A stretch of DNA of 64,000 bases from Strix aluco (taxonomy: Eukaryota; Chordata; Aves; Strigiformes; Strigidae). The stretch is from positions 7,307,009 through 7,371,008 of the forward strand of contig NC_133957.1 of the NCBI RefSeq assembly GCF_031877795.1, in the 5' to 3' direction. How positions within the stretch are numbered: the first letter of the stretch is position 1; every line of letters starts with the position of its first letter. The position numbers were made by a program, and so were the translations under genes. Positions 21,672 to 32,800 of this stretch are shown one piece after another. Below the pieces are notes generated by a model, which saw nothing but the letters and a program-made list of their open reading frames with translations, ran no database searches and was not told where the DNA came from.

Positions 21672-22570
21672 GTAAGGGGAACAAGTTTTTAGAAGAGTTT
21701 TTATCAGGATATTATAATATAGAGAGAATAGGAGCAGGAAATGGTATATTATATTATATTATATTATATTATATTATATTATATTATATATTATTATATA
21801 TTTATTATTATATATTATTATATATTATTATATATTATTATATATTATTATATATTATTGGTAGAGAATAATAGCAGGAATAATTAATATTATATTATTA
21901 TATTATATATTATTATATTATGTGTTATTATATGTAGAGACTAATAGTAGGAATAATTAATAAATTTAAGTTTAATTAATAGGATACAGGTGCTGGAAGA
22001 ACAATACTGACAGTTCAGTGCCAATACTGCTCCTCTGTCCCCTGTACAGCCCTCATCATGGCCGGCTTAAACCCAGTCAAGCTGAATTAACAAAAATCAG
22101 TCTTAGGTATTAAGTTTTAGACATAACAAAAGATTAGAAATAACTGATTATCTTGGAGTAAGCAATTTAGGAAGGCTAGGTAATGAAAAGCTAGACATAG
22201 ATCAAGTGTATGTTAAATAGAACATCCTGAGTTTTCTCAGAAGTCTGAAGGTGAATTATGATGAAGATTGTTGAAGATGAGTAACCATGGTGACCAAAGA
22301 GTGCACCAATGAGCAGCGGCTTCGAAAGAATTGGAACAGAACGATGGGAATCAGCTGAAGCTGCGGAATAATGGACTTTTGAAATTCACGAAGAGCTGAG
22401 AATTCGTGGGAAAACACCAAAAAACTTTGTATTGCGTAACGCTATGTAGAATCGTGTCTATAGAAGGTGCTTTTTGTTGGCTGTGGCCACTCCCTGACGT
22501 GTTGGCCCAACTCCGAGTTGTTACTAAAGCCAGCCTGGAGATACCCACAGTCTGGCGAAATTCTTTACCA
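21672..22570 (+). repeat. Solo LTR, ERVL-like, copy 1 (with AT microsatellite)
   Basis: Starts TGTAAGGGG and ends TTCTTTACCA, with GCCGC before and GCCAC after (4 of 5 bases alike), as expected for a 5-bp target-site duplication. It shares long blocks with the element at 46,707-47,402, including GGAAGAACAATACTGACAG, CTGTACAGCCCTCATCATGG and the terminal GTCTGGCGAAATTCTTTA. A TATAT/TATTA microsatellite at about 21,745-21,935 makes it longer than its relatives. Only an LTR is present, with no internal genes. It looks complete as a solo LTR. Confidence 0.7.
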
Positions 22571-22724
22571 GCCACCGCCCCCATGTCAGCGGCTGCTCAA
22601 GGGAGGCTGTGGAGCAGCATTTGTGGGGCCACTGGGGACTTCCCAAAGGAAGGTGGTGGAGCAACTAATCCTGGAAACCATTTCCGGGCACATGAAGGAT
22701 GAGAAAAGTGTCAGGAGGAGCCTG

Positions 22725-22990
22725 GGGTTCTCCTGGTAGAACCTCCTGGGGTTCTCCTAGTTGAACCTCCTGGGGTCCTGGTTGAACCTCCCGGGGTTCT
22801 CCTGGTTGAACCTCCTGGGGTTCTCCTGGCAGAACCTCCTGGGGTACTGGTAGAACCACCTACGGTTCTTCTGGTTGAACCTCCTGGGTTTCTCCTGGTT
22901 GAACCTTCTGGGGCTCTGGTAGAACCTCCTAGCATTCTCCTGGTAGAACCTTATGGTGTTCTGGTTGGACCTCCTGGGGTTCTCCCAGGC
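22725..22990. repeat. 22-24-bp tandem repeat
   Basis: About twelve units of GAACCTCCTGGGGTTCTCCT type, some lacking the TTCTCC part. On the minus strand it reads as a GEPQEVQPGEP-like repeat, which is a product of the unit and not evidence of a collagen gene. Confidence 0.9.
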
Positions 22991-23254
22991 CAAGGACAAA
23001 GTTCAGCCCCTGGGGAGGGACAACCTCCAGTGCCAGGACATGATGGGGACACCAGGCTGGGAAGCAGTTGGGTAGAAAAGGTCCTGGTGGACACCAAGTT
23101 GACCATGAGCCCTTGCTACAGAGGTGGCTGACAGTGGGAGGGGGGGGGTCCTTCACATCTGGGCTGGAGAGGCCACATCTGGAGGGCTGGGCCCAGCGCT
23201 GGGCTTGCCAGGACAAGAGCCGGGGTCAGACTGGAGAGTCCAAGGAAAATGATG

Positions 23255-23500
23255 AAGGGACTGGAGCACCCGGCTGCGTGGCTGGGGACAGACTCAAGGT
23301 TTGGGCTTCCATGGTCATGGATCAACCTTTAGGAAGCTGGGCCTACCTTTGAGAAGCCGGGTCTACCTTTGAGAAGATGGGTCTACCTTTGAGAAACCTG
23401 GTCTAACTTGGAGAAGCCAGGTCTACCTTTGATAAGCCGGGCCTACCTTTGAGGAGACAGGTCTACATGTGATAAGCCAGCTCTACCTTGGAGAAGCCAT
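23255..23500. repeat. Dispersed repeat with 22-bp tandem tail, copy 1
   Basis: GATGAAGGGACTGGAGCACC and CTCAAGGTTTGGGCTTCCAT lead into about seven units of CTACCTTTGAGAAGCCGGGT. The same lead-in and the same unit recur at 56,630-56,870, so this is one repeat family present twice in the window. Confidence 0.85.
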
Positions 23501-23815
23501 GGCGGATCTCGCCCATGTCTGTGGAGGACACAGCCCCTCCTTCCCCGGGCAGTGGAGGAAGGGGCTCACCCTGCGGGTCACCCCAGCTCTGGGCAGGGAG
23601 GCTTTTGGTCCTCCTCAGGATGATGTCACATCCTGTGTCGCCCTTGGCCACCTGTGGAGGCCACTGTGGGGAACCTCAGGCCTCCAGGTCCATCCCCCCC
23701 ACCCCCCCCCTCTCCAAAAGCCCCTTGAGCCCCGTGGTGGCCACCCAGAAGGGCTGGTCACACCCGTGACTGTTTGTGCCCCCTCCGCCACTGTTTGGGG
23801 AATGACACGAAACCA

Positions 23816-26800
23816 AGATGGCTCCTTCTTGAGCGTTTAATGATGCAGGAAGGGAGAGGAGGGATGAGGCAGGACAGAGGCCACTGACAAGGGACGCGGG
23901 GACATGCAGAAGCGTCCTTTGGCCAACGTTGGGGTGCTGGAGGGGCCCCCAACTCCTCGGACCCCCCTTGGGGTTTGTGGAGGGGCAGAGTTGACCAGGG
24001 ACAGGGGTGGCAGCACTGGAGACGTGTCCATGAAGATGCTCTCCAAGCTCTTGCTGTGGCTTGGGTGGGGTGATGGGGACACTCAGGGTCTCCAAAGGGG
24101 CAGCAGTGAGTGCAGGGGAGAAAATTCTCCCCTGGGGAAGCATTTTGGGGGTTCGGAAGCTCCAGGAGCTCCCACACATCTCGTGTTGCCCCCAGAGTGG
24201 GGATTTCGGGGTAGATGTTTCCTCTGAGCTCATGGGGACAAGCCACCGGTGGAGATGCTGCCTTGGGCCGGCCTCTCCTGGCCATAGGCCAGTACGTTGA
24301 TCTGGCTGGTCTTCGCCGCCGTTCTCCAGACAGAGAGGATGTTCCTGACGGGAATGTCGGGGTCCAGGGCATCGGTCAGGGTGGCCACAGTGGCGGAGGG
24401 GACTTTGTTGTCTTCCAAGAAGAAGCTGAAGGCGTCCTTGAGCCTGTGCGTGAGGCAGAGGCGGGGGGTGAGTGGATGGAGTTGGGATGGATGGTCCCAC
24501 CACCCCCGGCAGCCACCCCCCGGCCAGCGCTGGCTGCCAAAAATAAACCCCATCTCGGTCAAGGTCGCTGGTCAATGGTGGCGCTCCAGGGTGGCCAAAA
24601 TTGCTGGCCAACGATGGCCAACGCCTCATGCTAGAGGCTGCCCTGGGGTATCTCCAGTCGCATCGGCAGCCAATGGGGTGGCTGGACGTAAGGAAAACCT
24701 CTTCCTGTCAGGGGTGACGCTGCCTTGGGACAGCCCCCAAGAGGAGCATCTCCAAAGATGGGAGATCCACCAACACACAACTAGACAAGGCCTTGAGTAA
24801 CCGACCTGGGGCAAGACGTGGATCGTAGAATCCCAGAATCATCTGGGTTGGAAAAGCCCTTGAAGCTCCTCCAGTCCAACCATGAACCTCACACTGATCG
24901 TTCCCAACTCCACCAGATCCCTCAGCGCTGGGTCAACCCGACTCTTCAACCCCTCCAGGGATGGGGACTCCCCCCCTGCCCTGGGCAGCCCATTCCAACG
25001 CCCAACAGCCCCTTCTGCAAAGAAATCCTTCCTAAGAGCCAGTCTGACCCTGCCCTGGCGCAGCTTGAGGCCATTCCCTCTTGTCCTGCCACTGGTTCCT
25101 TGGCTCAAGAGACTCCTCCCCCCTCTCTGCACCCTCCTTTCAGGGACTTGTAGACTCTCTAGACCAGAGACCTTCCGAGCTCTCTCCTCAACCAAACTCT
25201 CCCAGGAAGCCGTGACTTCTGCTCCCGCTCCGGCTCTTCCAGGATGCAACCTGGACTTACTCATTTTCGGGCTGAAAGTTGGACAACGCCACCATGATCA
25301 TCTCGTGCAGCTCGATGAGGAAGAGGTCGAGGTTGGTGTTGGACAACGCGAAGGCCAGGTCGTTTGCTTGCCCTGCATCCAGCTTCCCCTGGAACTCCTT
25401 GGGCACCAGGCAGAAGGGATCCTGCAAAGACCACCACAACCCTTTTGTGTCCTCGAACCTCCTATCAGGGCCACCGGAGAGCTTCCAAGACATAACCCAG
25501 TCTTAAAAATACCCAGGGAAGTGGATTATCTTCAGGATTGGCCAGAGACCTTGACGTGACCCATGGAAGGGATGAGAGGTGGATGTCAAAAATGCCACCT
25601 GGCTCCAGCCACCTATTTCCTTTCTCCTCCCAGCGGGGCAAACCCTACTTTCTCTCCCAACCTCATCTTCCTCACCTGGTTCATCTGGACCAACAGCAAG
25701 GACCTGCGAGCTGCCAGGACCTGCCACAGCGACAGGATGTGCTTCAGTTGGGTGTTGGGTACCACCTGGAGAAGGGTGACAGAGGGGCACAGGCGTTCAG
25801 CTCCTCGGAAAGGTCCCACCTATGCTCAACTGGAAGAGGACGTGTTGGGCCACCAACATCCCCCCATGGTTGCACCTCAGTTGCCCAGTTCAAGCATCCA
25901 GGTGGGCCCATCTACATCCCCTCAGCTCCCACATCACCGGGGTCCCCCACCCGGGCTGTCCCCAGGGCCCCAGGGGTCCCCAGGACCTCTTTGCTCTGAG
26001 CAGGAAGCCCCCAACCCTCCACAGACATTACACCTTGGAGCACGTGAAGGTGGTGGAAGCCATGGGAGATGCAAAGCCCTGCCCAGAGGGGTGAAGGGAT
26101 GAAGGTCCCACTTCCCACCCGCCCTGAGCCCCCCTCGCCCACCGGCACGTCCTGGAACTGCTTGGCGCCGGCGTCCATCCTCAAGTCTCGCCGGACATAG
26201 TCGAGCAACGGGCGTTCCGGGTCACCACCCGTCACGGCCAGGAACTCAGCAGCCACCTTCAAGGTGGCCAAGGCCTTGGAGAGGGCGTTGACTGAGCGGG
26301 CCTCTTCCATGATGCGCTTCTGCTGGTTGACACTGAGCAGCTCCTGAAGAGCAAGAACGTCAAGGGCGGGACCCAGCGAGGGTGGGGACCACCACCACGT
26401 GATGCCCTCCCATGTGATGTCCCCCAGGTGCAGGAGAACTGGGTCCAACTCCCCACTTGGGTTGGTTTTGGGTCTCCCCCCACGTCTGCCCGGTCTCTGT
26501 GTCCCCGTCATGTCACGGGACTTGAGGGGAGACCTCAGCGTTGGATGGAGGTGAAAGAAAACCAATGACTCGTTTCCTACCTGGGGCACCTTCTCCCTGA
26601 CTTCCACCTTGGTGGCCTGGAGGGTCCTCACGTTTTTGAGGGGAATGGATGGAGCCGTCTGGAAAAGGTTTGGGACAGATGGTTACAAATGGGCCCGGTG
26701 TCACATAACGGGGGCCAGCGGAGAAGCTCAGCTGGGCAGACGTGAGTCCATGGGGTGTCCCCAAGGGTTATGCAGGAGGCAGTCGATGGCCTCCTGAGGC

Positions 26801-29800
26801 CATGGTGGGGTTGTGGAGGTCCCCGTTGGCTGGAGGAAGGCACCTCCATGACAGAGGACCTGAGGAGCTCACAGCCTCATCTCCATCCCCAGCAAGGCGA
26901 CGGAGAAAGTCCTCTTGGGAGCTATTTCCGAGGACCAAAAGAGCCCCGGGATCAGCCTGAGTGGGCTGATCTCCACCTTTAGAGCACACCCCCCTCAGCT
27001 GCTGCAGGACAACCCGGCTCTGGTGGCCTCAAGTTCCCTTTTCCCACCAGCTCCAGGCTTCATCTTCACAGGACAGAGCCCTCCAGCCAGAGATGTGCTT
27101 CAGAGTCCCAACCTGGACCACACATAACCCTGGAAGATCCCTCTTGAAGTTCTCAGAACAGCTCCCAACTCTTCCCTCATTCTCAAAGAAACCAGGTTGG
27201 CTTCCCCTTCAACAGACGGAGCTGTAGGTCCTCACGTTACCTTTCAGGCCACCATTTCATGACCACAGAAGTGGTTTCTGGCCATGAAAAACCTTCAAAA
27301 CCCCCAAGGAACAGAGACAGATGCACAGATCTGCCAAAGCCTTCAGTTGAGTCTGACAACTCCAGAAAGACACGGAGAAGAGGCTGGAAATGGGCTCCAA
27401 TCCCACCGCTGGCCTGGGACAACCCGACTTGGCCAGCGCTGAGCTCACCTGAACCTTGATGATGGGCTTCCCGCTGATGAAGCGATGAACCACCTGCCGC
27501 TGCAGCATCGGGAAGTCGAAGTAGGTCGTCTTGAGGCCGTCTTCGTCTACCTCGTACTGCAAGTTGGCGAGCGCCATGGTCACCAGATCGCTCTTGGTTA
27601 TGGCCAGCACGGAGGAGGGTTTCACCTCTTCTGCAGAGATGGACCTGGGAGAGGAACGATTGCCCCGTGTGGGTGCAGGGCCTCTCGCCTCAGCCTATTC
27701 CCCCACCAAGGACCCGCTTTGCCGAACAAAAGGCCACCGTGGCCTCACAACGGCATCGCTTGGCCACCACGGCTCCCCTGGAAGCCCTGAGAGCCTCTCG
27801 CAGAGCCTTTAATGGAGGGTGGAAGAGATGGAGAAGGCCGAGGGGTGAGCGGCTTGAGACCCACCGCTGCTTCTCCCTGGTGACCCCCGCGGCCGTGTTG
27901 ACGCAGCTGTTTTGCAACTGGATGAGGAACTTGGTCACCAGGTAGCTGATGGAGGGTTGGGTGGGGAGGAGGTGCAGGACAGCGGTGTTGGTGTTGATGT
28001 CTGGTGAGAGGTCCGGCAGGACAGTGATGCCTGGAAAAAAAGGGCAGAACGGTCTTTTACCATGGCACGGATCAATTATCCCTTTCGTTGAGGCCTTGGA
28101 CAGGGTTTTTATTAGGTTTTGTATTTTCAGAAGAGGTTTTAATTCGGTTTTAGCAAATGGAAAGCAAGAAAGCTCAGAAATTTTGCTACGAAGGGTAGTT
28201 GCAGAAAGCAACTCAGCCTCGGAGCACCTCCAGAAGAACTGGCCAAGGGAAGAGAGACATGACCACATACCCAAGATGGACGGGTTCATCTTAATATTTC
28301 TCCAAACTTTCCGGATCGTCTCGATAGCTCTGCTGAAAGCCAAACGCTGGTCATCTGTGGAAAAAGGGAGAGGAGAAAACAGCGCCATCAAGGCCCCCTC
28401 CCAGGAGACACGTCAGGCCAAAGGACCTCTCCATCACCGGAGGCGTCACCCCACGCTGCGCGTTGGCTTGAGCTGGGCTTTGAGCCCGCGCGTGGCATCA
28501 AGCAACCGGGCGCCACGACCTCAGAGCTGAAAAGCCCCGTCTCACCCCTGTCGAGAAGAACCTCGCCAAGCACCAAATGCCCCAGGAGAAAGGATCTGCT
28601 CTGGATCCACCTCGATGCCTCTGACCTCTCCTAAATCGCCCCCCAAAATTGCTCCCACAGAGGCACCCCCAGCCTCGATGTTGGCTGGGTTGGCCCCATC
28701 ACGCAAACTACAGGCAGCAGCTTCTCAGCGGAACATCTGGGTGCTGAGGGGTGTCTAACGCCTGTGGCCCAGGCATGACGGAATTCCCTATGGCACCTGA
28801 AAGTTCTGGCTGATCCAGGAATTGTCGGACTGTGTAACTTTCCCCTTTATGGCTGTTTTGGAAGAAGTGGATCAGGGCGTTCTGCAGACGGAGAATGTCG
28901 GGCAGGTATCGGACGTGTTGGATGTTCTCAAGCTGGAAGAGAAAAATTCAGCGTGATTCAAGGGACAGGGATCCCATCTGGCACCGCAGGGGAACCCGGA
29001 GGAGGACCTTGTCTTGTTTGGATGCTCCAAAGAAACACGGGGATGGAAAAAAATGACCGCAGTGCCCCCTGGCCACCAACCAGGCTGAAGCGACTCAGCG
29101 CCTGCACATGTTTTGGAGGAGAGGAGATGTTCCCAGAGCAAACCTTGGACAGGAGCTCCAGCAGAATGGGGTATGAGCTTTCAGTGCCTTCTCCATCCTC
29201 CTGCTGTAGGAAATGCATCAAGGACTGGATGGTTGTTTTCTGCTCAAATTTCCACATGCAAGGCTGGTTGATCAAGCCCTCCCTCGGCACGTCTTCGAAA
29301 GGCAGCGTCTGGCCATAAGCTATTTTCAAGAGGAGGTTGGAGCCATGGGGACATTCATTCATCCTCTGCTCCTTGACAGAATTAAGCCTCTGCTCCAATT
29401 TCTGCAAGAACCCAAAGGGTTGTTAGGATCCACCCCTCGTTACTCAAGCAGCCCAAGGGGGATTCAGGGGGGTCTTAGAGCAAGGAAAAGCAACGTGAGC
29501 TGTGGAGAAGCGGGGGCCGTGGTGAGAACTTGCCACCAAAGGGACAAGGACAACCCAGGGAGAAACCCAACTGGTTCCCAAGACCATCCGAATTGGCATC
29601 TCAAAAGCAACCAACAAGCCAATGTTCCACAGGAGCAGAGCAGGAGACCGCAGCGGGACAAGGTCCCAGCTCAAAAAAGAGGGGACGAGTCTCTTTTTCT
29701 CCCACGTTGGAACGCCCTGAGCCCAGCAGGCGCGTCCGGACGTGGCCGCGCTCACCAGCGAAGTGGCGCTTTGGCTGCGTGAGGCCCACAAGCAGCAGCT

Positions 29801-32800
29801 GGATGTGGGCGTACCTGGAAGAAGGGCTGAGCCACGGCTCTGAAGGAGGTTTCCCATTCTTTTCGGTCCTCTTTCTCAGGCAGGACGCTCAAGGCTACAC
29901 CCTCATCTGTAGAAAACACAAAGGAATACGTGAGCTTTTACCCTGTAGACCCTGGGGTCTGCCCAGAGCTTTGTTGGGTTTCCCAACAGCAAGGAGTAAG
30001 ATGATGCTGAAATAAGAGGAAAGGAGAGCAGAAGGGGTGACACAGAGGCCTACTTGGAGCAAACTATCTCCCAACCTGCTCACGCCCTCAAGCTGCTCTG
30101 AGGGCTTTGAATGAGCTCGCTGCCCTCCCTGTCTACCCACCGGTTTTGGGCCCCTCACTCCAAAAAGGCCATTGAATGACTCGAGCGTGTCCAGAGAAGG
30201 GCAACGGAGCTGGTGCAGGGTCTGGAGCACAGGTCTGATGGGGAGTGGCTGAGGGAACTGGGGGGGTTTAGTCTGGAGAAGAGAAGGTTGAGGGGAGACC
30301 TCATCGCCCTCTACAACTGGGAAACCACGGGGACCACCTAGGAAGCCACAGGGACCACCTAGGAAATGACCGGGACCACCTAGGAAAACACAAGGACCAC
30401 CTAGGAAAACACAGGGACCACCTAGGAAACCACGGGGACCACCTAGGAAACCACAGGGACCACCTAGGGAACCACAGGACCACCTGGGAAACCACGGGGA
30501 CCACCTGGGTAAACCACGGGGACCACCTAGGAAACCACAGGGACCACCCAGGAGATTGCATCTGAGGTTGGGCTTCCAAAGAGCAGCTGGGGCACAGAAG
30601 ATCCTGGGTGGCTTTCTGGTGGCCAAGAGGAGGTGAAGGGACAACCCACTGCAGCCACCAGCTCCTCCAGGATGGAGACAACCAGACCTGAAAGGAGGGT
30701 GCAGAGAGGGGGGATGAGTCTCTTGAGCCAAGGAACCAGCGGCAGGACAAGAGGGAATGGCCTCAAGCTGCGCCAGGGCAGGGTCAGACTGGCTCTTAGG
30801 AAGGATTTCTTTGCAGAAGGGGTTGTTGGGCGTTGGAATGGGCTGCCCAGGGCAGGGGGGGAGTCCCCATCCCTGGAGGGGTTGAAGAGTCGGGTTGACC
30901 CAGTGCTGAGGGATCTGGTGGAGTTGGGAACGGTCAGTGTGAAGTTCATGGTTGGACTGGAGGATCTTCAAGGTCTTGTCCAACTGAGATGATTCTGGGA
31001 TTCTGTGGTTTCTGGGGATGGAGACTCGGAGGAACCAATGACACCAGTCCCAATTAAAACCCAACCACCGCGAGCCTGATGGTGCCCTCCCAGATCTTCC
31101 CAGCATCCCTCTACCTGCTGGGTTGTTGATCAGGTCCTGTAGAAACAGATGGACAGTCAACACGGCATCCTCCGTGTTCCTGTTGAGCGCTTCCGCCAGG
31201 CACTCCACATCTTTCTGAAGGTGGCCCCAGAAGAACTGCTCCACATCCTCCACTTGCTCTTTCATCAGGTCTAGAATTGCCTGGGGGATGGGGCAGGTTC
31301 CTCTGTTAGAGCTCTCAAGGTCTCCTACCCAGTTCAGCCGAATGCTCCTCCCGGCGCGGTGGCCACTCACCTTTTTGTCAGAGTAGAGCCCCAGCAGAAG
31401 GGACGAATGGAGCAGAGCCCTCGCAAGACCCACACAGGCAGGCGACAGGCACCTCTCCAGGTCGTTTCCCCGTGAGAGAGGGCTCCCCAGGATGTACCCC
31501 TTCTCCGTTGTGTCCTCGGTGCTGCGTTCAGAAAGAGCAATTACCCGCCATGTCTTCTGCTAGGTCCCATGATAGGACCACGGGACGCAGAGACCTTTGC
31601 TTTGGCCAACCACAGCATTTTCCCCGTGCCCGTGGCCCTGTGGGAGGGTGAGGTGGACGGGTGAAGTCCTCCAGGGCTGCAAAGCCTGGAGGGTTGACTT
31701 ACATTTTCTTCTCCATGAAGCCTGGCACAGGTTTGTGGCAAATTCCCCCGACGTCAGCACCACACTGGCATTTCTTCACCACCGTGGGACGCCCACACTG
31801 CGTTTGGACACACGAGGGTGGAGTGAGAAATGTTGGAAGCCCAACCGGGTGCTGAAGGCATCTAGCAAAAGCCAAGGGCACCCAGGTGGTTGCCATGTCC
31901 TCCCCCTGGCTTTCTACATGGGGTCATCGCAACAGCTAATGAGAGGCAGGAGATGCGTCTCGATGAGGAAACATCTCCAGACCAACCAGGTTCTTCCTAC
32001 AGCCAGCAGGACACATTTAGGCATCAATTTATGGGGGACTAACCAAGACCTGGAAGTACCCGCTTTGCTCCACTGCTCCCACAGGGAGACACAAAGCCCA
32101 GCTCCACTTAGCCCAGCGCCTCACTGGGCGATAAGCCCACCTGGCTTGGAGAAGAGCCCAACTGCCTCAGAGAAGAGCCCAATAGGCTTGGAGAACCCAA
32201 TTGGCTTGGAGAAGGACCCAACTGGCTCGGAGAAGAACCCAACTGCCTCAGAGAAGAACCCAGATGGCTTGGAGAAGAGCCCAACTGGCTTGGAGAAGGA
32301 CCCAACAGGCTCGGAGAAGAACCCAACTGGCTTGGAGAAGGACCCAACTGGCTCGGAGAAGAACCCAACTGGCTCAGAGAAGAACCCAACTGGCTTGGAG
32401 ATCCCAATTGCGTCAGAGAAAAGTCCAGCTGGCTTGGAGAAGGATCCAACTGGCTTGGAGAAGGACCCAAATGGCTCAGAGAAGAGCCCAACTGGCTTGG
32501 AGAAGAACCGAATTGGCTTGGAGAAGAACCCAATTGGCTCAGAGAAGAACCTGACTGGTTTCCAAGCCTTGCAGCTGCTCTTGCAGCTAAAGGACGCCTT
32601 GACACTGAGGTGACATTGGAGTCCACGTGGGCAGGAGGGGAGCAGGGCAACAGGAGGAGCATCTACAGCAGCCACCCAGTAGAAACAGCCCAGCCACGAG
32701 GTCAAGATGCATTTCGAGATGGTGCAAAGGGCATGGGCAGCCAGAAGAAGACCTGAGAAGCTCATCCCAAGCTGGGCTTTTTCCTATGGAGGTGACAGAG

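Larger units (their letters stand above)
22571..23815. other. Intergenic gap between lipoxygenase and RNF213-like gene
   Basis: No coding exon was recognised. The gap holds two minisatellites (22,725-22,990 and 23,335-23,500) and about 300 bp of ordinary sequence. Both neighbouring genes are on the minus strand, so the lipoxygenase promoter must lie in this gap or in the LTR beside it. Confidence 0.5.

Noticed and set aside
22725-22990. Collagen-like GEPQEVQPGEP frame
   Set aside because: The pattern is produced by a 22-24-bp DNA repeat. There is no Gly-X-Y periodicity over a real domain and no gene context.
32105-32570. CRISPR-like array of regular repeats
   Set aside because: Units are contiguous with no unique spacers, in an intron of a vertebrate gene. 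It is a minisatellite.
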